This document shows positions 7,184 to 13,497 of a stretch of DNA of 18,749 nucleotides, in pieces (within the stretch, counting starts at the first letter, position 1; the number at the start of each line of letters is the position of its first letter). The DNA lies in assembly GCA_903913355.1 (NCBI GenBank), contig CAIWKU010000223.1, positions 1 through 18,749 on the forward strand. The letters are read 5' to 3'. This stretch comes from an uncultured Bacteroidota bacterium. Lineage in GTDB: Bacteria; Bacteroidota; Bacteroidia; Chitinophagales; Chitinophagaceae. A program made the position numbers and the translations under genes. The notes beneath the pieces are model-generated. The model worked only from the letters and a program-made list of their open reading frames with translations. It made no database searches and had not been told where the DNA came from.

Positions 7184-7744
7184 TTATACCCTGGGCTTCC
7201 ATTTTAACTCTTCAATGTTCAATACATGTGCTGTATAACGGGATAGTACAAATAAATAATCACTCAGCCTGTTCAGGTATTTGATCACCAGCGGCTCCAC
7301 AAACAATTCATGTTCCTGCATATTTACACAACATCTTTCTGCCCTGCGGCAAACACATCTTGCTACATGGGTGGTTGATATGGCTATATGTCCACCTGGC
7401 AATATAAATGATTTCATAGATGGGAGTATATCATTCATTGAATCTATTTCTCTCTCTAATAAATCAATATCCGTTTCTTTCAAATCAGGAATTTTCATCA
7501 AGGGCTCTTTCTCCGGGTCACAGGCCAAAGAAGATCCAATTGTAAATAAACGATCCTGTATCTCTCTCAATATTTCTTTGGTATGTACCTCAACAGTTAA
7601 ATCACTTACCATCCCGATATAGGAGTTCAGTTCGTCTACCGTTCCATAACTGTCAATACGAATATGACTCTTGGCTACTTTCGTTCCGCCAATCAGCGAG
7701 GTCTTACCGAGATCTCCTGTTTTTGTATATATTTTTGAAGCCAT
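7184..7744 (-). CDS. PduO-type cob(I)alamin adenosyltransferase
   Basis: This enzyme transfers the adenosyl group of ATP to cob(I)alamin to make coenzyme B12 in the cytoplasm. The 186-residue protein has all PduO-type hallmarks: the N-terminal ATP loop TKTGDLGKTSLIGG (7-20), SYGTVDELNSYIG (32-44), FILPGG (113-118), the RRAER motif (133-137) and NRLSDYLFVLSRY (158-170). The length is normal for the family. There are no other cobalamin genes beside it, so it probably serves B12 salvage for B12-dependent enzymes encoded elsewhere. Its 5' side faces the repeat-rich gap at 7745-7915 and no consensus promoter is evident; TAACTTGC at 7783-7776 on the minus strand is one base short of a -7 box. The family call is secure. 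Confidence 0.95.
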   Translation of the reverse strand: MASKIYTKTGDLGKTSLIGGTKVAKSHIRIDSYGTVDELNSYIGMVSDLTVEVHTKEILREIQDRLFTIGSSLACDPEKEPLMKIPDLKETDIDLLEREIDSMNDILPSMKSFILPGGHIAISTTHVARCVCRRAERCCVNMQEHELFVEPLVIKYLNRLSDYLFVLSRYTAHVLNIEELKWKPRV

Positions 7745-7771
7745 GGGAATTTATATCGGGGTACGATCTTC

Positions 7772-7903
7772 GAGTTGCAAGTTACGCCTTGTAATTGGTT
7801 TGGTGTTGCGGGTTACGAGTTACAGTATGGGGTAAGTTTAGATAACTCTGGCAACCAGTCTGTATCCTGCTACAAACAACACCTAACCCGTAACTGGTAA
7901 CGC
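7772..7903. repeat. inverted arrays of degenerate 7-base units (NNGTTRC)
   Basis: On the plus strand GAGTTGC (7772-7778), AAGTTAC (7779-7785), GTGTTGC (7803-7809), GGGTTAC (7810-7816) and GAGTTAC (7817-7823) occur in 7-base phase within each block. On the minus strand GCGTTAC (7903-7897), CAGTTAC (7896-7890), GGGTTAG (7889-7883) and GTGTTGT (7882-7876) are in perfect phase. The two arrays face each other across about 50 bases and could form an imperfect long stem. The element occupies nearly the whole gap between the ABC ATPase gene and the adenosyltransferase gene. Confidence 0.7.
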
Positions 7904-7915
7904 TTAACTTTTGCC

Positions 7916-8623
7916 TTAGTGATGAATAGTTGATAGTTCCTTCACATGATCGCTTTCAACCAAACCATCTCTGAGTCGTACTACCCGATGGGCATAACTG
8001 GCAATATCTTCTTCATGCGTTACCAGAACAACCGTATTACCGGCTTCTCTGATTTTTCCAAAAATCTCCATTACTTCAACTGAAGTCTTTGAATCGAGGT
8101 TACCGGTAGGCTCATCTGCCAATAAAAGTGAAGGATTATTTACCAGGGCCCGGGCAATAGCCACCCTTTGTATTTGTCCACCGCTCAGTTCATTCGATTT
8201 ATGGTGACTTCTCTCTTCCAATCCCACTTTTTTCAAAGCTTCCATAGCCCGTTCCATCCTTTCCTTTTTATTGATGCCGGCATAAATCAGGGGTAAGGCA
8301 ACATTTTCGGCAGCTGATAAACGAGGAAGCAGGTTAAATTGTTGAAATACAAACCCGATCTCAGTATTTCTTACCTCTGCCAAATCATCATCAGGCATCT
8401 TACTGACATCTTTCCCGTTTAGGATATATTTTCCACCGGTAGGTGAATCCAGACAACCCAAAATATTCATAAGGGTACTTTTACCACTACCAGATGGGCC
8501 CATTAATGCCACATACTCATTTTTGAAAATATCCAGCGAAATCCCTTTTAATACAGGGATAGCCTGGTTACCCATAAAATAACTTTTCTGAATGTCTTCT
8601 AACCGGATAATTACCTCACTCAT
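7916..8623 (-). CDS. ABC transporter ATP-binding protein, MacB/LolD class
   Basis: A 235-residue ATPase of the type VII (MacB/LolD/FtsE) class, which powers periplasm-facing mechanotransmission rather than transport through the membrane. Walker A GPSGSGKST (42-50), the class-typical FVFQQFNLLPRLSA (90-103), signature LSGGQ (145-149), Walker B with D169/E170 and H202 are complete. It resembles the N-terminal ATPase of MacB (ALMGPSGSGKSTLMNILGCLD), but here it is a separate protein and no MacB-type permease is beside it, so the substrate is unknown. It lies 32 bases downstream of gatC on the same strand and is probably co-transcribed with it. A lolD call is less likely because the dedicated LolD at 6518 carries the FHHLLPEF motif that this one lacks. 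Confidence 0.88.
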   Translation of the reverse strand: MSEVIIRLEDIQKSYFMGNQAIPVLKGISLDIFKNEYVALMGPSGSGKSTLMNILGCLDSPTGGKYILNGKDVSKMPDDDLAEVRNTEIGFVFQQFNLLPRLSAAENVALPLIYAGINKKERMERAMEALKKVGLEERSHHKSNELSGGQIQRVAIARALVNNPSLLLADEPTGNLDSKTSVEVMEIFGKIREAGNTVVLVTHEEDIASYAHRVVRLRDGLVESDHVKELSTIHH

Positions 8624-8655
8624 ATAAATCGGGTTTCGTTTTCGGTATAATAAAT

Positions 8656-8946
8656 CTATTTCTTAATTACTTTGGGAACAGTAAAATATACTTTGTCTGT
8701 GGAAGGTGAATTCACCAGGGCCTCTTCCCGGGTAACTGAGCCTTCTACCCTGTCTTCTCTAAGCACATTGGCACTATCCCCCATATACAATAAGGGCAAT
8801 ATCCCGGTAGTATCAACTTCCTTCAATTTTTCTACAAATGATACCATTTTCTCCAGGTCCTTTCTAATGGACTCTTTTTCAGAATCCTCAAACTGCAACC
8901 TTGAAAGATGTGCCAATTGGTCTACCAATGCTGTGTTTATTTCCAT
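8656..8946 (-). CDS. gatC: Asp-tRNA(Asn)/Glu-tRNA(Gln) amidotransferase subunit C
   Basis: GatC is the small subunit that holds GatA and GatB together in the GatCAB complex, which converts mis-charged Glu-tRNA(Gln) or Asp-tRNA(Asn) to the correct aminoacyl-tRNA in the cytoplasm. The sequence has the family pattern: VDQLAHLSRLQF near the start, FVEKLKEVDTTGI in the middle, LREDRVEGSVTREEALVNSP and a C-terminal FTVPKVIKK. I chose the ATG at 8946 (96 residues) over the ATG ten codons upstream at 8976, because the extra residues (MPGFPLFLLS) match nothing in GatC and lie in promoter sequence. gatA and gatB are not nearby. The MacB-class ATPase follows after 32 bases. Confidence 0.93.
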   Translation of the reverse strand: MEINTALVDQLAHLSRLQFEDSEKESIRKDLEKMVSFVEKLKEVDTTGILPLLYMGDSANVLREDRVEGSVTREEALVNSPSTDKVYFTVPKVIKK

Positions 8947-8952
8947 GGATAA

Positions 8953-8982
8953 CAAAAATAGAGGAAAGCCCGGCAAAACAAA
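8953..8982 (-). promoter_or_regulatory. candidate gatC promoter
   Basis: On the minus strand TTTG (8982-8979), 18 bases, then TATTTTTG (8960-8953) fits the TANNTTTG promoter. The expected start of transcription falls at or within a few bases of the gatC ATG at 8946, so the mRNA would be leaderless or nearly so. Confidence 0.5.
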
Positions 8983-9258
8983 GCCGTAATTTTTGAAAGG
9001 TTATTAGGCTGAAGCAACGGTAATTATAAGGCATAAACAAACTTTACGGCTATTTATTTCTGGATGAATAGCTACTGAGGTATAAAGGATAGCCGGATTT
9101 TGAAACATTTTGATGATAAAACACGTTATATACTAGGTATTTTCCACATAAACTACACATTCACTGATTTAAAAACTTACAGACAAAACATTGATAATGT
9201 TAAATCAATGTTACGAATTGAATTTTTAATTAAATTGTATTAGCAAATCCCCCCGATT

Positions 9259-9339
9259 ATGTTAGTTTCTGTTTTGTTGATTGTTTACCTGGTATGCCTG
9301 TATATGGCATACAAAGGTGCTGCCAGGTCTGAAGAATAA
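9259..9339 (+). CDS. candidate 26-residue single-helix membrane peptide
   Basis: ATG at 9259, stop TAA at 9337-9339. The peptide starts with an almost uninterrupted hydrophobic stretch (MLVSVLLIVYLVCLYMAY), long enough for one membrane helix, and ends in a short polar tail (lysine, arginine, then serine and two glutamates) consistent with an anchored cytoplasmic end. A perfect intrinsic terminator overlaps its stop codon, which argues that a short transcript ends exactly here. There is no Shine-Dalgarno sequence and no clear promoter. It could be a small membrane-complex subunit, a type I toxin-like peptide or chance. No family is recognised; the call rests on hydrophobicity, position and the terminator. 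Confidence 0.5.
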   Translation: MLVSVLLIVYLVCLYMAYKGAARSEE

Positions 9340-9356
9340 GGTAACTTATTCTTTTT
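9332..9356 (+). terminator. intrinsic terminator overlapping the small ORF stop codon
   Basis: AAGAATAAG (9332-9340) and CTTATTCTT (9345-9353) form a perfect 9-bp stem with a GTAA loop, and the right arm continues into a five-T run (9352-9356). It is a textbook rho-independent terminator for a plus-strand transcript, although no long gene ends here. Confidence 0.7.
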
Positions 9357-9474
9357 GACTCTTAATTCCATGTATCCTGCCTCCCAACCTTAGGTTGAGT
9401 ATCATGTAGTGCATGCCTTATCTTAACCACCCATTCCACAATAATCATTACCCTTATTATTCTCTTTTTTAAAC

Positions 9475-9488
9475 GTGCTTATAAGCAC
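9475..9488. promoter_or_regulatory. 14-bp perfect palindrome, candidate operator
   Basis: GTGCTTATAAGCAC is its own reverse complement. It lies 73 bases upstream of the beta-oxidation gene, just before the promoter-like sequence, a position where a dimeric regulator could bind. Confidence 0.4.
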
Positions 9489-9509
9489 AATAAAAATATT
9501 TTGTCCCAT

Positions 9510-9543
9510 TTTGTACAATTAGTTGCATAACTAACTAATTTTA
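9510..9543 (+). promoter_or_regulatory. candidate promoter of the beta-oxidation fusion gene
   Basis: TTTG (9510-9513), 22 bases, then TAATTTTA (9536-9543). The -7 box differs from TANNTTTG only in the last base and ends 17 bases before the start codon. The spacing is within the known range; the call is tentative. Confidence 0.38.
9517..9540. promoter_or_regulatory. 24-bp dyad between the -33 and -7 elements, candidate operator
   Basis: AATTAGTT (9517-9524) and AACTAATT (9533-9540) are perfect 8-bp inverted repeats separated by 8 bases. The dyad fills the spacer and part of the -7 box of the candidate promoter, the classical place for a repressor of the TetR or MarR type. Confidence 0.45.
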
Positions 9544-9560
9544 CGGAAAGCTTATGCTAT

Positions 9561-11936
9561 ATGAAACGTTCCATTAAAAAAGTTGCGGTACTGGGTAGCG
9601 GTGTCATGGGTTCCCGAATTGCCTGTCATTTTGCCGGCATTGGTTTACAGGTCTTATTATTAGACATGGTTCCAAAAGGTGCCGAGGAAAGCACCTCTCC
9701 ATCAGAACGTAATAAATTAGTGAACGATGCATTGCAGGCAGCTGTTAAAAGCAATCCCTCGCCTGTTTTTACTAAAGAAGTGATTAAGCGAATTACTACC
9801 GGAAACTTCGACGACCAACTCAAAGATATAGCAGGGTATGACTGGATTATTGAAGTAGTGGTAGAGCGTCTGGATATAAAGCAATTGATCTATGAAAAGG
9901 TTGAAAAGTTCCGTAAACCCGGCACCCTTATCACATCCAACACCTCCGGCATCCCGATTCATATGCTGGCAGAAGGCAGATCTGAGGATTTCAAAAAACA
10001 TTTTTGCGGAACCCATTTTTTTAATCCGCCAAGATATTTGCGTCTTTTAGAAATCATCCCAACCCCTTATACCGATCCAGAAATCACAGATTTCTTATTG
10101 GAATACGGCGATCTATACCTGGGTAAAACAACCGTTTTATGTAAAGACACTCCCGCATTTATTGCCAACCGCATTGGTGTATTCAGTATCATGAGCATTT
10201 TTCATATCATGAATCAGCTCGGTCTCAGTATCGACGAAGTGGATGCATTAACCGGTCCCGTGATTGGCAGACCCAAATCAGCCACTTTCAGAACAGCAGA
10301 TGTAGTTGGCATTGATACCCTGGTAAAAGTAGCCAAAGGAGTTGCGGACAATTGTCCGGATGATGAAGCAAAAAATATTTTCACCATTCCTTCCTGGTTA
10401 GATACTGTGGTAACCAATAACTGGCTCGGTGATAAAACAGGACAGGGATTTTTCAAAAAAATAAAATCTGCTTCCGGCAAAGAAATATTGACCCTAAATC
10501 TGCAAACCATGGAATATGGGGCAAGGGTAAAACCCAAATTTGCCAGTCTGGAAACAGCCAAACCCATTGATGACCTGAAACAGCGGATAAAAATGCTGAA
10601 TAGTGGTACCGATAAAGCGGGTGAATTTTACCGGCTATTCCATTATTCCTTATTCTCTTATATATCACATCGAATTCCTGAAATCAGTGATGAAATATAC
10701 CGATTGGATGATGCTATGCAGGCCGGCTTTGGCTGGGAGATTGGTGCGTTTGAAACATGGGACACGTTAGGTGTTGCCAAAACAATCCAGGCCATGAAAG
10801 CTGCAGGTTTTACCCCTTCTACATGGGTAGAAGAAATGCTTGCCGCAGGTGCTGAAAGTTTTTATAAAGTGGAGAATGGTAAAAGAATGTATTATGATAT
10901 CCTGTCCAAATCTTATAAAGCCATTCCGGGTGGAGATGCATTCCTGATACTAAGTAATCATGCAGATAATACCGTATGGAAAAATAGTGCCTGCCGATTA
11001 TATGACATAGGTGATGGCGTAGCAGGTTTTGAATGGAGCTCAAAAATGAACAGCATTGGCGGAGAAGTATTGGAAGGTCTTAATAAAGCCATTGCCATTA
11101 CAGAAGAAAAATTTAAGGGCTTAGTAATTGCCAACACCGGAGCGAATTTCAGCGCGGGTGCCAATATAGGTATGATCTTTATGTTGGCCATTGAACAGGA
11201 ATACGATGAACTGGATATGGCGATTCGAATGTTCCAGAACAGCATGATGCGGGTAAGGTATTCCTCCATTCCCGTAGTGATCGCTCCACATGGTCTCAGT
11301 TTAGGTGGTGGTTGTGAAATGAATCTGCATGCTGATAAAATTTGTGCTTCTGCTGAAACCTATATTGGGTTGGTAGAATTGGGTGTAGGACTCATACCTG
11401 GCGGTGGCGGTACCAAAGAATTTGCGCTGAGAGCCGGTGATGAATTACATGAAGATGAACCGGAAACCATTACTTTAAAAAATCGCTTTTTCTCAATAGC
11501 TACCGCCAAAGTGGCCACATCTGCACAGGAAGCATTTGATATGGGCATACTTAGAAAAGGACATGATGAAGTAGTGATGAATATTGGCAGACGAATTGCT
11601 GAAGCCAAAAGAAGTGTTTTAGAAATTCATGCAGAAGGATATGCAATCCCGGTTCAACGCACAGATGTAAAAGTAATGGGACGCCTGGGTCTGGGTGCAA
11701 TGTATGCTGGCATTAATGGAATGTGGCGTGGTGGTTATGCTACCGACCATGATGCACTGGTAGCCCGTAAACTAGCGTATGTAATGTGTGGCGGCGACCT
11801 AAGCAGTCAAAGCCTGGTTAGCGAACAATACCTGCTGGATCTGGAAAGAGAAGCATTCCTAAGTCTCTGCGGAGAAAAGAAAACACTCGAAAGACTCCAA
11901 AGCGTTTTAAAAAACGGAAGACCTATCAGGAACTAA
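9561..11936 (+). CDS. 3-hydroxyacyl-CoA dehydrogenase/enoyl-CoA hydratase fusion (FadN-like)
   Basis: A 791-residue bifunctional enzyme for the middle two steps of fatty-acid beta-oxidation, with the dehydrogenase first and the hydratase last, the FadN order rather than the FadB/FadJ order. The NAD-binding motif is GSGVMG (12-17). The dehydrogenase pair H152 (in THFFNPP) and E164 (in LLEIIP) has the normal 12-residue spacing, with SNTSG at 126-130. The second C-terminal helical domain shows AGFGWEIGAFETWDTLG (388-404). The crotonase part begins about 490; NFSAGANIG (529-537) gives the oxyanion region, and the catalytic glutamates are E586 (GGGCE) and E606 (LVELG), 20 apart as in FadB. All catalytic residues are present. 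The thiolase and acyl-CoA dehydrogenase genes that usually follow are absent; a terminator comes directly after. Confidence 0.93.
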   Translation: MKRSIKKVAVLGSGVMGSRIACHFAGIGLQVLLLDMVPKGAEESTSPSERNKLVNDALQAAVKSNPSPVFTKEVIKRITTGNFDDQLKDIAGYDWIIEVVVERLDIKQLIYEKVEKFRKPGTLITSNTSGIPIHMLAEGRSEDFKKHFCGTHFFNPPRYLRLLEIIPTPYTDPEITDFLLEYGDLYLGKTTVLCKDTPAFIANRIGVFSIMSIFHIMNQLGLSIDEVDALTGPVIGRPKSATFRTADVVGIDTLVKVAKGVADNCPDDEAKNIFTIPSWLDTVVTNNWLGDKTGQGFFKKIKSASGKEILTLNLQTMEYGARVKPKFASLETAKPIDDLKQRIKMLNSGTDKAGEFYRLFHYSLFSYISHRIPEISDEIYRLDDAMQAGFGWEIGAFETWDTLGVAKTIQAMKAAGFTPSTWVEEMLAAGAESFYKVENGKRMYYDILSKSYKAIPGGDAFLILSNHADNTVWKNSACRLYDIGDGVAGFEWSSKMNSIGGEVLEGLNKAIAITEEKFKGLVIANTGANFSAGANIGMIFMLAIEQEYDELDMAIRMFQNSMMRVRYSSIPVVIAPHGLSLGGGCEMNLHADKICASAETYIGLVELGVGLIPGGGGTKEFALRAGDELHEDEPETITLKNRFFSIATAKVATSAQEAFDMGILRKGHDEVVMNIGRRIAEAKRSVLEIHAEGYAIPVQRTDVKVMGRLGLGAMYAGINGMWRGGYATDHDALVARKLAYVMCGGDLSSQSLVSEQYLLDLEREAFLSLCGEKKTLERLQSVLKNGRPIRN

Positions 11937-11980
11937 AAATCAAGTTACTTATTTCTTTCAGTCAATATTTACTGTATTCG

Positions 11981-12024
11981 ATACAAACAAAAAGCACAGA
12001 AAATTCTGTGCTTTTTGTTTGTAT
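11981..12024 (+). terminator. strong terminator, perfect 21-bp hairpin
   Basis: Arms 11981-12001 and 12004-12024 are perfectly complementary over 21 bp around two central A bases; the outer TCG (11978-11980) and CGA (12026-12028) can add three pairs after a one-base bulge. The core AAAAAGCACAGA/TCTGTGCTTTTT gives T5 on the right. It ends the beta-oxidation transcript, and it excludes the upstream ATG at 12008 as the start of the next gene. Confidence 0.88.
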
Positions 12025-12103
12025 ACGATTGGGTTCTCTTATCCAATCTATTATGAAAAGAAACAGAAAAAACATAGATTTATACTATTCTAAAATCAAA
12101 GCC

Positions 12104-13264
12104 ATGAGAAAAACAGGATTGCTTGTCTTGCTTTATATAATTGTACTTCAAGTTTCAGCACAACAGGTTTTTAACGGAATAGACAATAACCTGGGTAATT
12201 TATTCCGAGTCTCCAATGCCCGAACCCGTTCTATCAGCCCCGAAAATTTTACCGGCGCCAAAGGCAAAGGAGGAATGGCTACAACCGGCACCGGCTCTTC
12301 TGCTGCCCGCGATCTGGGTCAGGGTTGGAAACTCAGTCCGAGTGTAAAAATCAAAGCAAAATCTACTTTTACCATTGCAGAAATAGACAGCGCAGGATCT
12401 ATTCAACATATCTGGATGACACCTACCGGTAACTGGCGCTATTCGATTTTACGTTTTTACTGGGATGATGAAACAACCCCTTCTGTAGAAGTGCCGGTAG
12501 GCGATTTTTTTGGGATGGGATGGGGACAATACGCTGCTTTGAATTCATTAGCAGTAACGGTGAATCCAGGCAGTGCATTCAACTGTTACTGGCCCATGCC
12601 ATTCCGTAAAAAATGTAGAATCACCATGGAGAATATAGATGAAAAGGATATGATTCTGTATTACCAGGTAGATTATATTTTAACGGATGTGCCACCCGAT
12701 GCTGCTTATTTTCATGCACAATTCAGGAGAGTGAATCCATTACCGTATAAACAGGATTATGTTTTGGTAGATGATATCAAAGGAAAGGGACAGTATGTAG
12801 GTACTTATATTGCCTGGGGTGTTCATAACAATGGATGGTGGGGTGAGGGAGAAATTAAATTTTTTATGGATGATGATGGTCCTTATCCGACAATCTGTGG
12901 AACCGGAACCGAAGACTATTTCTGTGGCTCTTATGATTTTGATACAAAAACAAGGAATGCGGCCGGTGTTACAGAAACGAATTACACTGAATTTTCCACC
13001 GCTTATACCGGCTTACACCAGGTAATCAAGGGGGATGGACATTATGGCTCTCAACAACGATTTGGCATGTATCGCTGGCATATTACCGATCCCATCCGTT
13101 TCGAAAAAAATTTGAAAGTAACCATACAGGCATTGGGCTGGAGGGATGGCGGCAGGTACCTTCCCTTACAGGATGATATCGCATCCACCGTTTTCTGGTA
13201 CCAGCAGGGGGCGCATACTCCATTTCCAAAATTACCCGGTAAAGATGGGTTAGAAGTTAATTAG
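12104..13264 (+). CDS. secreted DUF2961/GH172 family glycoside hydrolase
   Basis: DUF2961 proteins form glycoside hydrolase family 172, whose characterised members act on fructofuranose or arabinofuranose linkages. From the ATG at 12104 the protein has 386 residues and begins with a clean signal peptide (MRKTGLLVLLYIIVLQVSA, then QQ), so it is exported. I prefer this start to ATGs at 12008 (inside the terminator hairpin) and 12053 (a long polar leader). Family motifs: GWKLSPSVKI, IQHIWMT, VPVGDFFGMGWG, WWGEGEIKFFMDDD and GTGTEDYF. E248 (in GEGE) and E270 (in TED) are the likely catalytic pair by comparison with remembered family patterns. The GALGW-like QALGW near the C-terminus is also typical. 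It stands alone, without SusC/SusD or other glycan genes; the substrate is not predictable. Confidence 0.9.
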   Translation: MRKTGLLVLLYIIVLQVSAQQVFNGIDNNLGNLFRVSNARTRSISPENFTGAKGKGGMATTGTGSSAARDLGQGWKLSPSVKIKAKSTFTIAEIDSAGSIQHIWMTPTGNWRYSILRFYWDDETTPSVEVPVGDFFGMGWGQYAALNSLAVTVNPGSAFNCYWPMPFRKKCRITMENIDEKDMILYYQVDYILTDVPPDAAYFHAQFRRVNPLPYKQDYVLVDDIKGKGQYVGTYIAWGVHNNGWWGEGEIKFFMDDDGPYPTICGTGTEDYFCGSYDFDTKTRNAAGVTETNYTEFSTAYTGLHQVIKGDGHYGSQQRFGMYRWHITDPIRFEKNLKVTIQALGWRDGGRYLPLQDDIASTVFWYQQGAHTPFPKLPGKDGLEVN

Positions 13265-13497
13265 GCATTCAAACAATTAATCCAGGTTCTAACTATCAAT
13301 GATCAAAAATGCATTGGGGAGAAAGCATGATGAATGAAACCTGAAAGCTTATTTCCGCAAATCCTCTCAATTCACCATTTATGTGCAGAAAAGCCATATC
13401 ATCATTATTCTAAACGAATCCATATTATATTTCTATCTTAGAGATATTGAATACCTTATAAGCCTGTAAAATTTTCCGCTTCTTTAAAATAAATATT

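Larger units (their letters stand above)
8947..9560. other. 614-base intergenic region with candidate small gene and operators
   Basis: No long reading frame is present. It holds the gatC promoter at its left edge, mutually complementary segments at 8982-8989, 9044-9053 and 9089-9095, a candidate 26-codon gene (9259-9339) with its own terminator (9332-9356), a stretch without recognisable content (9357-9474), and palindromes with a possible promoter in front of the beta-oxidation gene (9475-9543). The stretch 9096-9258 is AT-rich and I see no consensus promoter in it; TAAATTG at 9231-9237 is one base short of a -7 box. Confidence 0.7.

Noticed and set aside
7772..7903. 7-base repeats as a CRISPR array or iteron origin
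   Set aside because: Units are too short and degenerate for CRISPR, and no replication initiator gene or DnaA-box cluster is nearby.
8947..8976. Ten-codon N-terminal extension of GatC from the ATG at 8976
   Set aside because: The added residues do not resemble GatC and the -7 promoter box lies inside them.
12008..12103. Longer N-terminus for the GH172 protein
   Set aside because: It begins inside a terminator hairpin and would bury the signal peptide.
13307..13330. Very short frame in the gap before the ABC-2 exporter
   Set aside because: Only about a dozen codons, no hydrophobic or conserved pattern, no ribosome site.
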